Origin: Sitta carolinensis
Taxonomy: Eukaryota > Chordata > Aves > Passeriformes > Sittidae
Assembly: GCA_032173965.1 (NCBI GenBank)
Contig: CM063288.1
Coordinates: 25,266,001 to 25,330,000, forward strand
Reading direction: 5' to 3'
Length of the DNA stretch: 64,000 bases
Part shown: positions 1 through 13,331 of the stretch, piece by piece
Position numbering within the stretch: the stretch's first letter is position 1
Layout of the letters: every line of letters starts with the position of its first letter
Program-made: the position numbers and the translations under genes
The notes under the pieces: model-generated
The model's database searches: none
Told to the model about the DNA's origin: nothing
The model's input: the letters and a program-made list of their open reading frames with translations, nothing else

Positions 1-2267
1 GATCCTTTTTGATCTCTGCAATGTGTCTGAACATGTTGGGGAGCATTACAGTTGAAAAATATTATTTATCATTAAACAATGTGTCTAAATATCAATGCTA
101 TGGCCTCCAACATTAGCTTTGCAGTGAATAGTAGCACAGGAGTTGTTTTTCTATTTTGAAGACAGATCCAGCACTTGGAAAATACTTGGCATTGTCTACA
201 TAGGTACAATCTGTTTATTTTCTGAAAATCCCTTGGCTTTGCATGTAGCTATCAAGAAAATCACTTGCACTTTACCCCCAAATTTCAGATTCCTCTTTTT
301 CATCTTATTAAACGATAGCAAAGGTAGAATCTTGTTTGCCCCAAATGTAACATTTAATAAAACGGACAGTAGGTTTGCTTTGTGGAGGACTGTTGTTCTG
401 GTTTCTTTTACTTTTCTGTACCTCTTTTCACAGGCATCTGGATTTGGTTCATTTCCTCCTCTGTTATATACAGCACCCAAGCTGGCTGCCCCAAGCCTTG
501 CAGAAGGTGACTTGGGGCAGCTTTGTCTCCAGCAGACACAGTGTGAGTCAGCAGTGTGGGAACCTCTGCAAAGAAGTTTTTCTTGAATGAGTCCATGACA
601 AACATGGTTTCCATTTGAAGCCAGTGAATTCAATAGGAAATTATTTTCTTCCCTAGCACAGGAAAGATCAATTTGTTACTGGGAGATGGGGGAAAGGTGT
701 CAGCAGAAGTATTTATATCTTGCATCTATTTATTTATTTAGCTTTTGTCCATCCCCATGCTTACCTGCTTTTCTGAAACCACCCACACTGGCTAATCAGG
801 AAATACACTGAGATGGCTGCTGTGCAGCCATCTGTGAAGGGCTCATTTCTTCTGTCCAGCTCAAAATAACGTTCTTCTTGGCGTTGCCAGGATTCTCGCA
901 CTACCAGGGTTGCAAGTTTAAATCAAGCCCAGTGCACTGCACTCCTGTTAAGCACAGTGTAACCCCGGGTGATGGGACACTACATAGTGCCCCTCCACTC
1001 CTCGTATCTTCCATAAAGCATGGGAATGGCTGTTCAGGGATGAGGCTGATTTGAATGGCCTCTTCAGCCTAGTCTGTATTAGCTGACAGCTCATCCTAAA
1101 AGGCTTGGAACAGCAGGGATTAGGGTGGGTATAACCAAGGAGAGGCTGCATGTGGACTGTTGAGGAAAGGTGAGAATTTGTGTTGCCTGCTGCCTCTGTG
1201 CTCACAAGGTGCACTCAGGACCAGGCTCCCAGCAGGCACCAGTGGCAGGAGAAGGTGCAGCATTAAGTGGGAGGCAAAGGAAAACTAGGAGCACAGCTCC
1301 AGGCACACTGAGAGGAGTTGGAAAATCTCCTGTTTGCTACACAGACCAGTTTAGGTGGCCTGGGTTTCTTTCTATAGCTAGTAAAAAGCTGAGAAATCCC
1401 TTAGGAGGAAGAGTGTGATAAAATGATGGAGAGCTTTACACAAAGGCTGGAAAGCTGTAACCAGAAGGCATACATTAATGAGAGAGAAGTTGAATTGTCA
1501 TCTATTCCACCTGTGAATCCCAACTCAAATCAATGTGGGAAGGCCTAAATGGCAGGAATATCTGAAAACCACTTGCAGTTTAATTATTGTCAAAAAGCTC
1601 TAAGAAGAGTTTGAGTGGCTGAGGTGTTACACAGTCTGAATATATATCACCACAGCAAAGTCACATTAGATGCAGATGACACTACAAGACAGTGATAGCC
1701 GGCCTATAGAATAAAATCCTATTCAAAGACTGATGTAATGTATTTTTCCATTGCAGGGCAGGAGTGAAACTTCGAGTTATTGTGTAAAGAGAGAAAGAAA
1801 CTTTGGCCCTCAGGACTGCAGTAGGAAAGATAGTTAAAAAAAAGATCATTAAAGAAAAATCCCTCCTGAAGACTTTGATGTCTATTGATGCAAGGTGCTA
1901 TTTGTTCTCCTGCTGAAGAGAGATCTGAAAGACTCTGCAATTACTAATAAATCACTTGCGATATTGAGCAATTACCAACAATGCAATCATAAAACAGTGC
2001 AATAACTAAATAATTATACGCTTGTTAGGAGAATATGTTATTTGGCTTCTTGGAAAGAAGGGGAAGGAGGTGAGAATACAAAAGACAGGATATTGGATAC
2101 CACACAAATAGCAACAAAATACACTTTGCAGCCAGATTGCTGAGTAGCTGTAAATACGCAGGGCTGAATCCAAACCCTAGAGAAAATAAAAGCAAGTTTA
2201 ACTATTGATAGGATTTTTTTTTTTTTAATAGGAAGATTAGTCTGTTAGATCCAAAATACTGAGTACG
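1..2267. other. Intergenic sequence, no gene recognised
   Basis: This stretch upstream of PARD3B is moderately AT-rich. Open frames are short, overlap on both strands and match no protein family I recognise. I see no tRNA or rRNA signature, no CR1 3' end and no CpG island. In mammals the gene 5' of PARD3B on the same strand is ICOS. I looked for the ICOS immunoglobulin exon and for its tyrosine-based YMFM tail motif and found neither. Confidence 0.5.
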
Positions 2268-2297
2268 ATGGCTGTAAAAGCTTTCTTTTATCTACAG

Positions 2298-2454
2298 GCC
2301 ATGTTCTATCCAAACCCAGTCCTGAGAGTACCAATTGTCTCAGCAGTATCAGCTTTATTACTCATCCTACTGTTAATAGTCTGCTACCTCCACTGGGGCC
2401 CCAGGAGCTCTAAGGAGAGCACCACACTGCAGTCACAAAGGCATGTCTGTGTTG
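2298..2454 (+). other. Candidate exon with a transmembrane-like segment (unproven)
   Basis: An open frame enters this segment through a good 3' splice-site-like sequence (TTTCTTTTATCTACAG, ending 2297). In that frame it encodes a short hydrophilic lead (AMFYPNPVLR), then a strongly hydrophobic run of about 21 residues (VPIVSAVSALLLILLLIVCY), then a polar and basic stretch starting LHWGPRSSKE. This order is what a type I membrane protein shows around its stop-transfer segment. A possible donor (TTG|GTAACC) follows at 2455; otherwise the frame stays open to 2525. The + strand position upstream of PARD3B would suit a CD28/CTLA4/ICOS-type gene, since ICOS precedes PARD3B in mammals. I cannot align it to ICOS, and no immunoglobulin exon or YxxM tail is visible nearby. 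A chance hydrophobic frame or a degraded gene remnant is just as possible. Confidence 0.2.
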
Positions 2455-2525
2455 GTAACCAAGGCCCAGCTGGAGCCACAGAAAGCAGATTCACACACTC
2501 CAGAGGCAGCTCAAACCCTTGCTGA

Positions 2526-5485
2526 TGCATGGAAGACACTCTTTCCATACCTGGTAATGGAGGGATTGGGAGTGCTCAGCTTGTAGATGTGCAGCACTGG
2601 AATAAAAACCCCAGAGGGATGGGGAGAAAAATGGTGCATGGGAAGCTCAGGTTTCATCAGCAGAAATTAATTATGATGGGAGAGAATGTTGGTGTTGTTT
2701 AGATTTTCCCCTCAATGAATCTGTGGTTATTACAAGAACAGCTGGAGAAAACATCTGCATAAATGAATTGCTTCTTGGAAAGAAAGGTGTGTATCAGTTA
2801 CCATAAGTCAGGCTGATACGCTGTTGGCTTGGCTCACTGGTGTTCAGCTGTTGCCTTAGGTGTGAAAGCTGGAATACAATGGAAAAGAATGAAGAATTTG
2901 AAATGCTTTTGGAAATACTGCGAAGTGCTGAAGAAGCAGAAAGCACACTATGTACTGTATACACTAAAGAAAAATATCTGTTGCTGAAGAGATCAAGAAA
3001 TCATAGCTGAAGGATTTTGGATATGTTCAAGGATTAGGGACCATCTGGAAAAAGGATCATGCAAGGGACTGTCTGTGGTAAAACATTAAAGGAAAGGAAG
3101 GCTGCTGTGCATGCCTGACCCAGATAGTTTTGTAGGCACAGTCTACATAAGTAGGGCACGATTTATGGAGCAGGCTGGAGATTGATACTCCTGTGAAACA
3201 CAATATCATTCTTGGAATATCAAGCAATCCTTTCCAAAAGTGATGGTGAAGTACAAGAGGTAGGCAAAGAGAAGCAGGCTGTGAGTAGTAGGAGAGCCCA
3301 GACTCCAGTAGCCAAGGGCTATGCTCCCTTCCTCCTGAACAAAGGAAAGGAGGGAGGGCTCTGCTCTAATCCTCCGTCTGGCATGCATTTTAAATAAATC
3401 CTTTGTGGTCAGGGGAAGGGAACAGACAGTTATACACCCTCCTCCTTCAGCAGCTGAAGGTAATGCAGCTGGCAACAGGCACAGCATCTCTTTCCACTGA
3501 GTGCTCTCTCCTCCCTGCCGTGTTGCTAGAGAGATTGATTTGTGATCTCAGAGACCAAAATTTCCTCTCTCTTTGAGATCCCCCAAGGCTGGTCTGGCCT
3601 GGGAGCCCACAGTTTTTCTATGTTTAGAGCAAATCTTCCAGCTTTGGGGAATGAATAGGTAAAAACTCCTAGCATCTGTAGCTCATATGACTGGACAGTA
3701 TAAAAAAGCTTGAAAGGAAGAAAGGGAAAAGGCAAGAGAAAGCAAACAGAAAACTGAGAATTAATGAAAATCTTTTTAAAAGCCTGCACCTTTTGCTGTG
3801 ATGTAAATGGTCTTCTCATGGATTTTGTGATGAAATAGACATTTAAAAATCACATGTATAATTAAAATTATAGATACTGGCCAGATTAGTACACATATAG
3901 ATGTTGCCATTAAGAGTCACAAACAATGTCCCAAAAAAAGACAGCAAAACAAAAAACAACTAATGAAACCAAAGGAAAAAGAAATGAATGTTAAAACCTA
4001 GAAGTAAATAGAATCTAGAAATAACATACTATTAAAAAGAAGCCAGTGATGGCCCTTGAAAGCTCACTTTTTTCTCTTGGATAATCAAAGGCAATATTGT
4101 GCCTTTAGGCACAGCTTTGAGTAAGAAGAGATGAATAAATCGCATTGCTACTGGAGTAGCCTTAAGGTGGGAAGAACAGAGAGCCAGTGTAACTCCCCCT
4201 CGCTCAGCTCAGTAAGAAAATGCAGCTCAGCTGTGCAGCAGTTCCAAGACACCCTGGGAAGTGAGCAACACTCTCCTAAGGAAGGGTGACAGTGTCTGTG
4301 TCAGGAGAGAAGATCATCACTGTAAATCTGTCACAGGACGTGAGGCCATCCCATGGACACGGGCTCTAAAACACATATTAAACATAAGATCTTCTGTATC
4401 AGAACTAATTGGACAGACCCCAGGATCTTAACCTAAATCTCCTTGATCAGTGCTGTAATAAAGGGACAAACCTTCATTTCCTTCTGTAGCTCAAGAGAAT
4501 TCCTCATGTGCAGCTGTTAAAGATTTTTGTCCAGAAATCCCTGTGAGAAAAAAGTCAAACTTAAGTGATTTTCAGAGCAGCCTATGTGCTGCTGTGAGAC
4601 CTCAACTTACCATATATGCTATTTGTACATTGAGCTACCTGGAGATGACCAAGATTGTCATGGCGAGGTGGCTCAGGCCAAATCCCAAGTGATCATACCC
4701 AGCTGATATTATCACAGAGTTAATAAACCTCTACTTAGTAGTTTAGGTGACTGTGGAGAATTAGGGAGAGTCCAGAGCTGGTCAGGCTCTCTACCATCTC
4801 ACTGCCTGATAACATTCCCTATCACAAAATCTGTCTTCCACCAAGTGCTGCATCTTTCCGTGCTGTTGCTGAGCAGACTAAGACTTTGGTCCTTCCTGGA
4901 TGTCCTGGAGAAATATTTTGCTGATCCTGGGCAAGATACATCACAGAATGAAACTCTGATACAGTGATAAATGGAACCTTAGTGTTTGTTGCTCATGAAC
5001 CACAAAATCACCCATCACACCAAATGAGGTGGAGATTGGAGTGATGCAGAATTTAGTTGTCAAAGTGAAAACAGTGAGTAAGATTCTTTTGAGATATGTG
5101 AACACAAATAAATACGAAATCTAGGATTACATCCACCTATGCTTTTAAGTTAGCTTCAAAAGGCTTTTCTTTATATATATGTCCTAGAGGTTGTATCACT
5201 AAGGTGTTTACATAACTTTGTGGCTGAGGACCATTTTGAAGAAGTCTTTAAACATGTAAGTTTTATACATAAATCTCCCCTAGGGCTTTATTAAGATTTT
5301 CCTTCCCCTCTGGATTTCTCTGAACATACCTTTGGTTTTTTTGAGGGACTAATTTCTACACCTGCCGAACTTTTAAGAATGTTAATATCCTTTGGACTTA
5401 ATTAGACAGAGCCATCTCCTACCCATAATGTAAACAGAGCTTGTTATCAACAACTCTTTATACTTAATTAACTGTAAACAAATCA
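2526..5485. other. Intergenic sequence, no gene recognised
   Basis: This is AT-leaning sequence with short chance frames on both strands. It has no recognisable repeat family, RNA gene or conserved protein motif. Several AATAAA-like strings occur, as expected in AT-rich DNA, and none sits at the end of a credible coding region. Confidence 0.45.
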
Positions 5486-5489
5486 CTAT

Positions 5490-5745
5490 CTGATGAGAAA
5501 AACATTCCTTTCCACACTGTGGGGAGGGATTTGGCCCTCAGTGTTCAGCTCTTCTGCACTCAGCCCTTTCTCTTGCAGGCACCGCTGCCAGGCACCCTGG
5601 TGCCCGTGGGAGCTGCAGGATGCCCAGGTTCTTCCAGCAGGAGCTGGTGCAGCCCGGCTGGCTGCCCAGCCCAGGCCAGGGCTGGGCCAGCTCTCCTGTA
5701 CCTGTCCTGGGGGAGCAGGGATCCCTTCCCATCTGAAGCACACCT
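5490..5745. other. GC-richer block of unknown origin in the intergenic region
   Basis: A block of about 250 bp is clearly richer in G and C than the flanks on either side. It contains repeated GCTGG/CCAGC-type words (for example around 5655-5695). Frames of 67 to 85 codons are open on both strands at once, which is typical of biased base composition rather than coding. An acceptor-like CCCTTTCTCTTGCAG ends at 5579 on the + strand. No known protein is recognisable in any frame. It could be a fragment of an LTR or other repeat, or a regulatory element. Confidence 0.3.
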
Positions 5746-5749
5746 AGGC

Positions 5750-6960
5750 TAATTGAAAGTGGACTTCTCCCATCTAGTTCCAGACTTTTATTTTGCTATT
5801 ACAGGGGTTATAGTACTGGGTATTCAAACACACTCTTCTTTCAGATCCTTACAGAGCACAGATATTAAAATAAATGTTTTTCTTGAGCTTAATCAATATA
5901 GTTATATAAACAGAAAGAAAATCCAAGGTGAACTAGGGGTGGCATCATGAATGGAAACTGAGAATCATCTTGCTTTGCAAGTCTCACATTTTCTTTATTT
6001 ATTTTTCTGACTTTAAATTAGGTTCAACTTTAGCAAGAACCTGATTTTATATAGATTGTAAACAGATTTTTATATTGTATTTTAAGAAATTCTACCACAG
6101 TTTCCAAGAATATTTGTTAGTTTGCTTTCCCTTTATTCACCAACATTGTACCACTGAGACTTGGCAGTGAAAGTGGTTTTATTGATTTTCATTATCCAAG
6201 CTGGGAGAGATGCAAAATATAAACAGCAGAAATTATGACCCTTTTTGCCTTTAGTAATTGAAGGGTTTACTGGTAACAACATTCAGTAAGGAGCAAACAA
6301 ATAATTTTAAAGTGTTACCAGAAAAAAAGTTTGAAAAATCACAAACCAGATCTCCAGGGATTATGAGATTGATTTAAATGATAAAGTTTTTTTTTTTACT
6401 TTCTTTTCATCTGGTTCAACTTTATCTCCAAATCCATTCCAGTCTCTGAAACCCTGGAACAAAACATACCTGCAGTAATAACATCTTAAGGCTCTTTTAG
6501 GACTTTTTCAAGTTCCTGAACTCAGATTGAATGTATTCCTCTCACATGGTTTATTAATGGCAGAAAAGAGGTGAGCCAATGGTGCTCTAGGAGCAACTTC
6601 TTTGTCAGCCCTGGCTACTGATGTCAAATAGTTTAATGCCTAGTGGGTGATAGTGTAGAAGGAGACACTGCTCAGAGCCAAAAAGTGAAGGTCAACAACT
6701 TGTGTTGTCTTGTTAGCAGCAAAACTAGGAAAAATGCCTTTGTGTTTTTAAACAGGTGGCTTCACCAGTCCATGTCTGCTGGCACAGTGATTGAAATCTT
6801 TATGGACAATTGCTGATTGTTTTGGGAACTTTAGATAAAGCCTCACAGATATAAAAGCAAAGGGCTGATTATCCTTATTGCAATTTCCAGTTATAGCAGA
6901 GAAAGCGTAAGAGCCATTCAACATAAAACTACGATTTCAGAAGTTTTAAATTCTACTCCT
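5750..6960. other. AT-rich intergenic sequence, nothing recognised
   Basis: AT-rich sequence containing short T runs (for example near 6388-6397). No long frame, RNA gene or repeat family is recognisable. Confidence 0.45.
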
Positions 6961-6972
6961 CTGGCTGGAACT

Positions 6973-7206
6973 GTGCTAATGCAGTGCCACTGTGAGAAGG
7001 AATGGACAGTAGGGCAGGCAGGGGTGTTAGTGGAGCTGCATTACTGGCACAGCCTCTGCCGAGAAGGAAACTGCCAGCAGTGCAATGTGACCCGGGTCAG
7101 GCACGGGGCTGTGACCATGCTGCTGTCCTGTGGAACCTCTCGGGTCAGATGGGAGCCCTGTGCTTTCACGGGGAGGGCTGACCCAGCACAAGGGATGATG
7201 ATGTAA
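6973..7206 (+). other. Cysteine-rich open frame of about 77 codons, probably chance
   Basis: The frame is open for about 77 codons and carries seven cysteines, including a CREGNCQQC stretch. It sits in a local GC-richer patch that is also open on the opposite strand (7027-7302). There is no signal peptide, no convincing splice acceptor at the start and no family I recognise. The most economical reading is a composition-driven frame. A fragment of a lost secreted or zinc-binding protein cannot be excluded by eye. Confidence 0.12.
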
Positions 7207-7209
7207 AGT

Positions 7210-10200
7210 GAGCTTATACCTGGTCAGCACCTTGTGTGGTGTCTGTAGAGTTCCCCATTCCATGCTTGGGAGCTCAGGAACTGAGCGTACAGATCTGACC
7301 ATCCACAGCCTGTGTGGAGAGGAGCCAGAGGAGACATCAGACCAGTCAGTTGTAGGACAAACTCACATGAAAAGTGCAAGAAATTAGCTAAGGCTAATTT
7401 GGGCAAAGAACTTACTGTTGTTGATGAAAGCGGCAGTCTTGTCCACCCCCCTTCTGTTCCCAGCTGTTGGGCCCTGCCCTTGCTCTCTAACCTGCTCTGG
7501 TATGTGTCATAACCTCACCTGTGTGGCCTTTGCTTGCCAACAGAGCAGAAAACAACATTTTCCTTTTTCCTGTGTTAGTTTTCTACCAGACTGATGCACT
7601 GAAATGGCTCATGGAGATATCCAAGAAGCATCAGGTAGGAAAGGATGATGGAAAGGGAGGAAGGCAAGAGTAGTAACCCTCAGTGACAATGGGTTGTTAA
7701 ATCTGCTCATCCCCTCTCATGAAACTTATACCTAAATGTTATTAATATTATCTCACGGATATGTATTTGTGTCTGAAACTCATAAGCAGGCTGCCTGCAA
7801 AGTACTGTAACCTGGTATAAATCAAAAGAAAAAGACTGCTGTCTTGCTGTGCCATGTTCTCCCTTGGGCCAGCATAGGCTTTAAGTCCCATTACAGAACT
7901 GAGTTCTGATTTATCTTGATTTTCTGGTTTCTGCAGAACTGACTTGGCTGAAAGCTAATTTGGCAAAAAAAATTAATTTCCACAGCATCTCAATGCACAG
8001 ACCTACAACTGTGCATGCTGGCACATGAAAGGGAATGGATGGGAACAAACAGCTGGGGCCAGGAGGGAGCAGAAGTCCTCCTCTGGGGGGCAAAGCCAGT
8101 TTATGCCGCTTACAGCATTAGCTGGATGATGATCTGCTTCAAATGAAATATGGTTTAGATTTCTGTCACAGAACCAAGCAGGCAGGTCTTCTCAAATACA
8201 CAAAAGTGTAGTAAAAACAAGACCTCATTATTCGCCAGTTTTGAAAGCTGCTGTATTTTTCTCTGAGCAAGTTTAAATTGGACATAAAGATGAGATATTG
8301 ATGACTTGATTCTTAGAGGTTTTGTGTGCCCAACAAGAAGTTGGTTTGGAGCTTTGGGATTTGGAGGCCTCAGGTCACAGAGGTCCATGAGGTATTTTTT
8401 TTTTTTTCCATGATTCCTGATGATCTCATTCAGGAGCAAATTATGTAGGGATATGATAAGTAAAAATTACCCTCTTCTCCCTTTCACCATTTTGTAAGTC
8501 ATGCTGTAGTTTCTTAAGAAGTGTTGTCTTGAATTCCAGTTCAACATTCTTGTTCCTCCCATACTTGCCTTCTTAGCTGTGCAAATATGACAGCTTTTCT
8601 TGTCACATTGTTACCTGCACTGGAGGAACTTTCTTTTGGAAAAGTGCTCCCCATCCCTGAGGAAAAAAATGTCATTGTCAACTCTCTGATAGAAGAAAGG
8701 GTTTCTTTCAGAAAGTTGTGCAGACTGAAGTCCCAGGGATAGTTACAGGTAAAACCTTGATATGTAGGTGTTAATTGTTACCAGATGGCTTCAAAGACTT
8801 TCAGACTGTTTCAGCATAAACAAATGTGTAATTCACCCAGAACACAATGTCTTAGCAATACCATGCATAACTTTCAAACAAACACTGGCAGACAGTAAAC
8901 ACACTGGTGATTCTTCTGCAACCTTTTCACACTCCCCCTTGTTGATGTGTGATAATTAAACACAATTTCAGTTTCTGTAAGATACCAAGCACACACATTT
9001 AAAGACAACCTTTTCCTTTCTTTTTGGAACAGCTATAGGTCGTTATAGTCTAATCATAGACACTTTGAAACCTGCTGATTATGCTTCAGATATGGTGTTG
9101 GGAAAAAATTGTTTTAATTTTTTTCAGACATATCAGTTGGTCTAACACAACACACTTTTTCTGTCAACAAGCTCTACCCAACTCCAGATAGTGCATATCA
9201 CATGCACTTTTCAGAATTTGAGGAAAAAGAAAATCATACCACATTTTTTCCTCAGTGTGTCAGACTTGAGGAGAAAAAGAGGGAGACAGGGAGGAGAGAG
9301 GGAGAAAGAAAGAAACAAGCCTTTACATTCAATTATTAACCTAAGTAACCAAAACCATACGAGCACAGGGACCCATGCTTCCTACCAGCATATTTGCAGC
9401 TGAACTAGAGGAGTGCCCTGAACTCCTCCTGCCTCCTGCTCCCTCTGATTCAGCTGTGAGGCTGCTGCATGGGACTGCTCCCCCTTATCATTTCTCAGGA
9501 GCAAAGAAAGATATGAGGAGCTATTGCTCCCTACTCCAGGTACCCCTGTTGCTCCCTCCTTACAAACCCATCTTACAGTACTAGCTAGGAGTTATACTAA
9601 GGCTTCCCCTTTTCTCCTTCTTGATTATTTTTCATGCAAATAATTTCTGTAGCCTATCTGACCTGCTGGTCCTTCTAGCAGTTGTCAGGAATGCCCATTT
9701 GGCATGATGAATTCTTTACAGTGGTGCTGACCCACAAGAAACCATTAAGCTCTGCTCTGCTATTGGGAGCCAGCAGTGAGCTGGCTTGGGGCTGAGCTGG
9801 CAGGGACACAGTGGGGTGTCTAAAACGGCCACATGGATTGACTCCAGGGAACCTTTCAGCACTGTCCTAGCTGCTCTGGAGGTATTTCTGGCCTACAAGC
9901 TACCTTACCCATGGTGTTTTCTGAAGAAACAGAAAATTCCTGTTTCTTTGTATTGTTTCTTTGCTTCTGGAGAGAAAAACAAAGTAATTTTTCTATGGCT
10001 CAAAGCATATGGAATACACATTTCTTCACCTGCGCGTGCAAACATACATACACACCCAGGGGAAGCAGTTCTACATGTGGCTTAATAGATTTGCCCCGTG
10101 ATTTGCTCTGAAACACTGAGGGCTGGTGGCAGACACTTCTGGGTTTGAAAAGCCAAAGAGAAATTGTTTACCACCTGCATCAGTCCCACACATCACTTGT

Positions 10201-10959
10201 GACTGGGTCCTAAGAAACAAGGATGAACTTCCCACTTGCTGGAGTGTATGTGGCTCTGTCCTCATCTCATCCCAAAACCTCACTATTCACTTCAACCTTC
10301 AGCTTATGCTGTTCTGGCCCACTTCCACTGCAACATGCCTGGTACTGTCATTTGGCTATGTCACACAGCAAAGGGCTTGGACTGCCTATTTGAATGCTAA
10401 TGTGAACTGGTGCAATAATAGTCCCCTCGTGCTGTGTGATGTCATGCTGTGGTTTAGATGTATTTTCATACTGCCTCTGCTTTGCAGTGATTTTCAGTAA
10501 TCTGTGGGTAGATTCATCTGTTATGATTGTGATGGTGCTGAGTAGTTGTACTATGTTGTATGTGGTCTAGTGGTAGGTAAGATGCAGGAAGCACTACTTA
10601 GTTACCAAGTAGTACAGAAAAATGCTGCAGAACAGCAGGTGTTTGGGGAGTGCTACAGAGCCTCACATCCTGTTATGGAGGTTGTATGGCTTTGCTGTAC
10701 CACATCTTGAAGGGTATGAGCTGTCACCGTATTGTGTATGTGTGTTGCTGTATCCTGTAGAGCAGATGTGATGCTTGTGAGTGCCTGGAGGTCGCTGCGT
10801 GGTGTGGCAAGGAGCGTGTGAGGTCTCGTGTCGGTCTCTGAAGGTCGGAGTGGGCAGCTGTGTGCAGGTGTTTCACAGCTTCGTGGGGCAAGGTCTGTGC
10901 TGTGGCCCTGGTCGTTTCAGCATGGCGCAGGTTGGGCACAGTTCCTCTCTCCGGTGCGT
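7210..10959. other. Intergenic/upstream sequence leading to the PARD3B CpG island
   Basis: AT-leaning sequence up to about 10.5 kb, then steadily rising G and C towards the island. The longest frame (10126-10500, + strand, about 124 codons) shows no recognisable domain and has no transcription or splice context. A polypurine tract at 9268-9315 is listed separately. Distal regulatory elements of PARD3B could lie here, but none can be identified from sequence alone. Confidence 0.45.
9268..9315 (+). repeat. Polypurine (GA-rich) tract
   Basis: About 48 nt are almost entirely purine on the + strand, with one C interruption, in GAGAAAAAGAGGGAGA- and GAAAGAAAG-type words. Such tracts are common low-complexity DNA and can form triplex structures in supercoiled DNA. 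Confidence 0.7.
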
Positions 10960-11184
10960 TTTGTGCGCCACAGGGCCTGCTCGATGCGCGAGGGATGCTC
11001 TGTGCCTGTCGCGGTCCAGCCCAGCGCCGCGCTGGCGGGAGGGCCGCTGGGCCGGCCGGGCACACCACTCTCCGTGCCCCGCAGAGCCCCGCGCTCCCGC
11101 GTCAGCGTTTCACGCCGGCGGCTGCCGGCTCGGAGCGGGCCGGGTGCCGCGCCGTGGGTGCACCCTGCCTGCCCGCCCGCCTGA

Positions 11185-11841
<657 letters not shown>

Positions 11842-13250
11842 TGAGAGCAGCCGGTGCCGGCGGACGGGGAGCGTGTCCCGCTCGGCTGCCTAGCCAGCAT
11901 GGCTGTTACTGCTGCGCGTGTTGACTAACAAACTTGAATCAGACAGGAGAGTAACAATAACTCGGTTTCATTCAAGCCTGTGTTTCCTGGCATCAGCTGC
12001 TCAGTGAGGTGCTATTTGCATAGGCAGGTGATTTCCTTTACCTGAAAGGAGCTCAAAGTTTCTCTTTGGCTGTACCTAATTGAGCATAAAAATATTTTTC
12101 TTTTTTTCTCTAAGAGGCAGGTGCTGAAGGCTATTGGGGGTACTGTTTAGTACTGATGAAAGGCCTAGTGTCGCAAATAATGTTTTGTGAAAGAGATTCC
12201 AGTTACGAGCCTTCAATTAAAGGCTTGCAGGATTGTTCATCTTCCTAAAACGTCTGAGTAAAAAGTACAGCCAACATCTTGAACATAGGCTCTGTTTTGT
12301 GACATGTGCTAGTTTCTTATGGGCCCAGTCAACTCTTTGTTTTCCTGAATGCAAAACTGGAAGTAAATTCTGGTTCTTGCAGATTTAGTTTTAGAAAGAC
12401 TTGGTACAGATATGTTAAATGCTTCATGAACAGCTGAGACTGCTCTAGTAGAGATTGCTGTGGTCTCCATGTTGGTCCTTCTGAGCAAGTGTCATGCTTT
12501 AACCAGCCTTAAGACACATAGAGCTTGAGAAATATTTTGCATTAAAAGTCTTTTTTCCTAATTATGTTGTCTGTGTATAATAACTCAAAATGTTTATAGA
12601 ATTCTTGGTGCTGTTAGAGTCAACAGCCAGTGAGATCTTTTGCACTGAAGTCTAGTTCAGGGTAGTAAATATGCCTTCAAAAGATGGGCTTTATCAGAAA
12701 CAGAATTACTTTCAGCTGTGTTGAATTTAGAAGTTTACAAGTTGAGTTCAGCTTTTGATTTGTGCTTGTGATGACATTGGAATTAGTCTCATGATGATGG
12801 CTTAAAGGTGGCTTGCAAAGCCTTTGTAAAAGTATTTCAAATCCCTTTCCTCCTCTTCTCTTTATGGCCTTCTGTTTTTACTCCTTTAGAAAGGAGTAGA
12901 AGGGTGCCTGCCTTACTAGGTGAAGCCCTGTTCTAGAAGGCTCAATAAGCAATTATAGGATAGAAATTCCAACAGTGTGAGAAAGCTTCAGATGAATGCC
13001 AGACACTTAAGGTGTACTACAGTTCTCATGAATTTGCAGCCATTTTGCTATTAAAGTAGTATCTAAAGAATTTTTTTTTTATACCTAATAATCATCTTAA
13101 TCATTTCCTATGTTCTCCTATGCCCTTCAGTGTGAGGTCAAAATCCTCAGCCTTCTTTATAGGACATCCAGAGGCCGGAGTCCGTGTTACTGACCTTGTA
13201 GTCTATGTTTCTGACCTTTATTTCTTCCTTTCTTCCTTTGAAAATAACTC

Positions 13251-13331
13251 TTTCTTTTTTTTTTTTGTTTTTGTTTTGTTTTGGTTTTTTTTTTTTGTTG
13301 TTGTTTGTTTGTTTTTTTGGGTTTTTTTTTG
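13251..13331 (+). repeat. T/G-rich low-complexity tract
   Basis: About 80 nt consist of T runs separated by single or double G (TTTTTGTTTTG-type words, then GTTGTTGTTTGTTTG). On the minus strand this reads as an A-rich tract with C interruptions. It could be the decayed A-rich tail of a minus-strand retroposed sequence or a simple expansion. No associated element body is recognisable. An acceptor-like TTTCCTTATAG ends at 13346 immediately after it. Confidence 0.75.
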
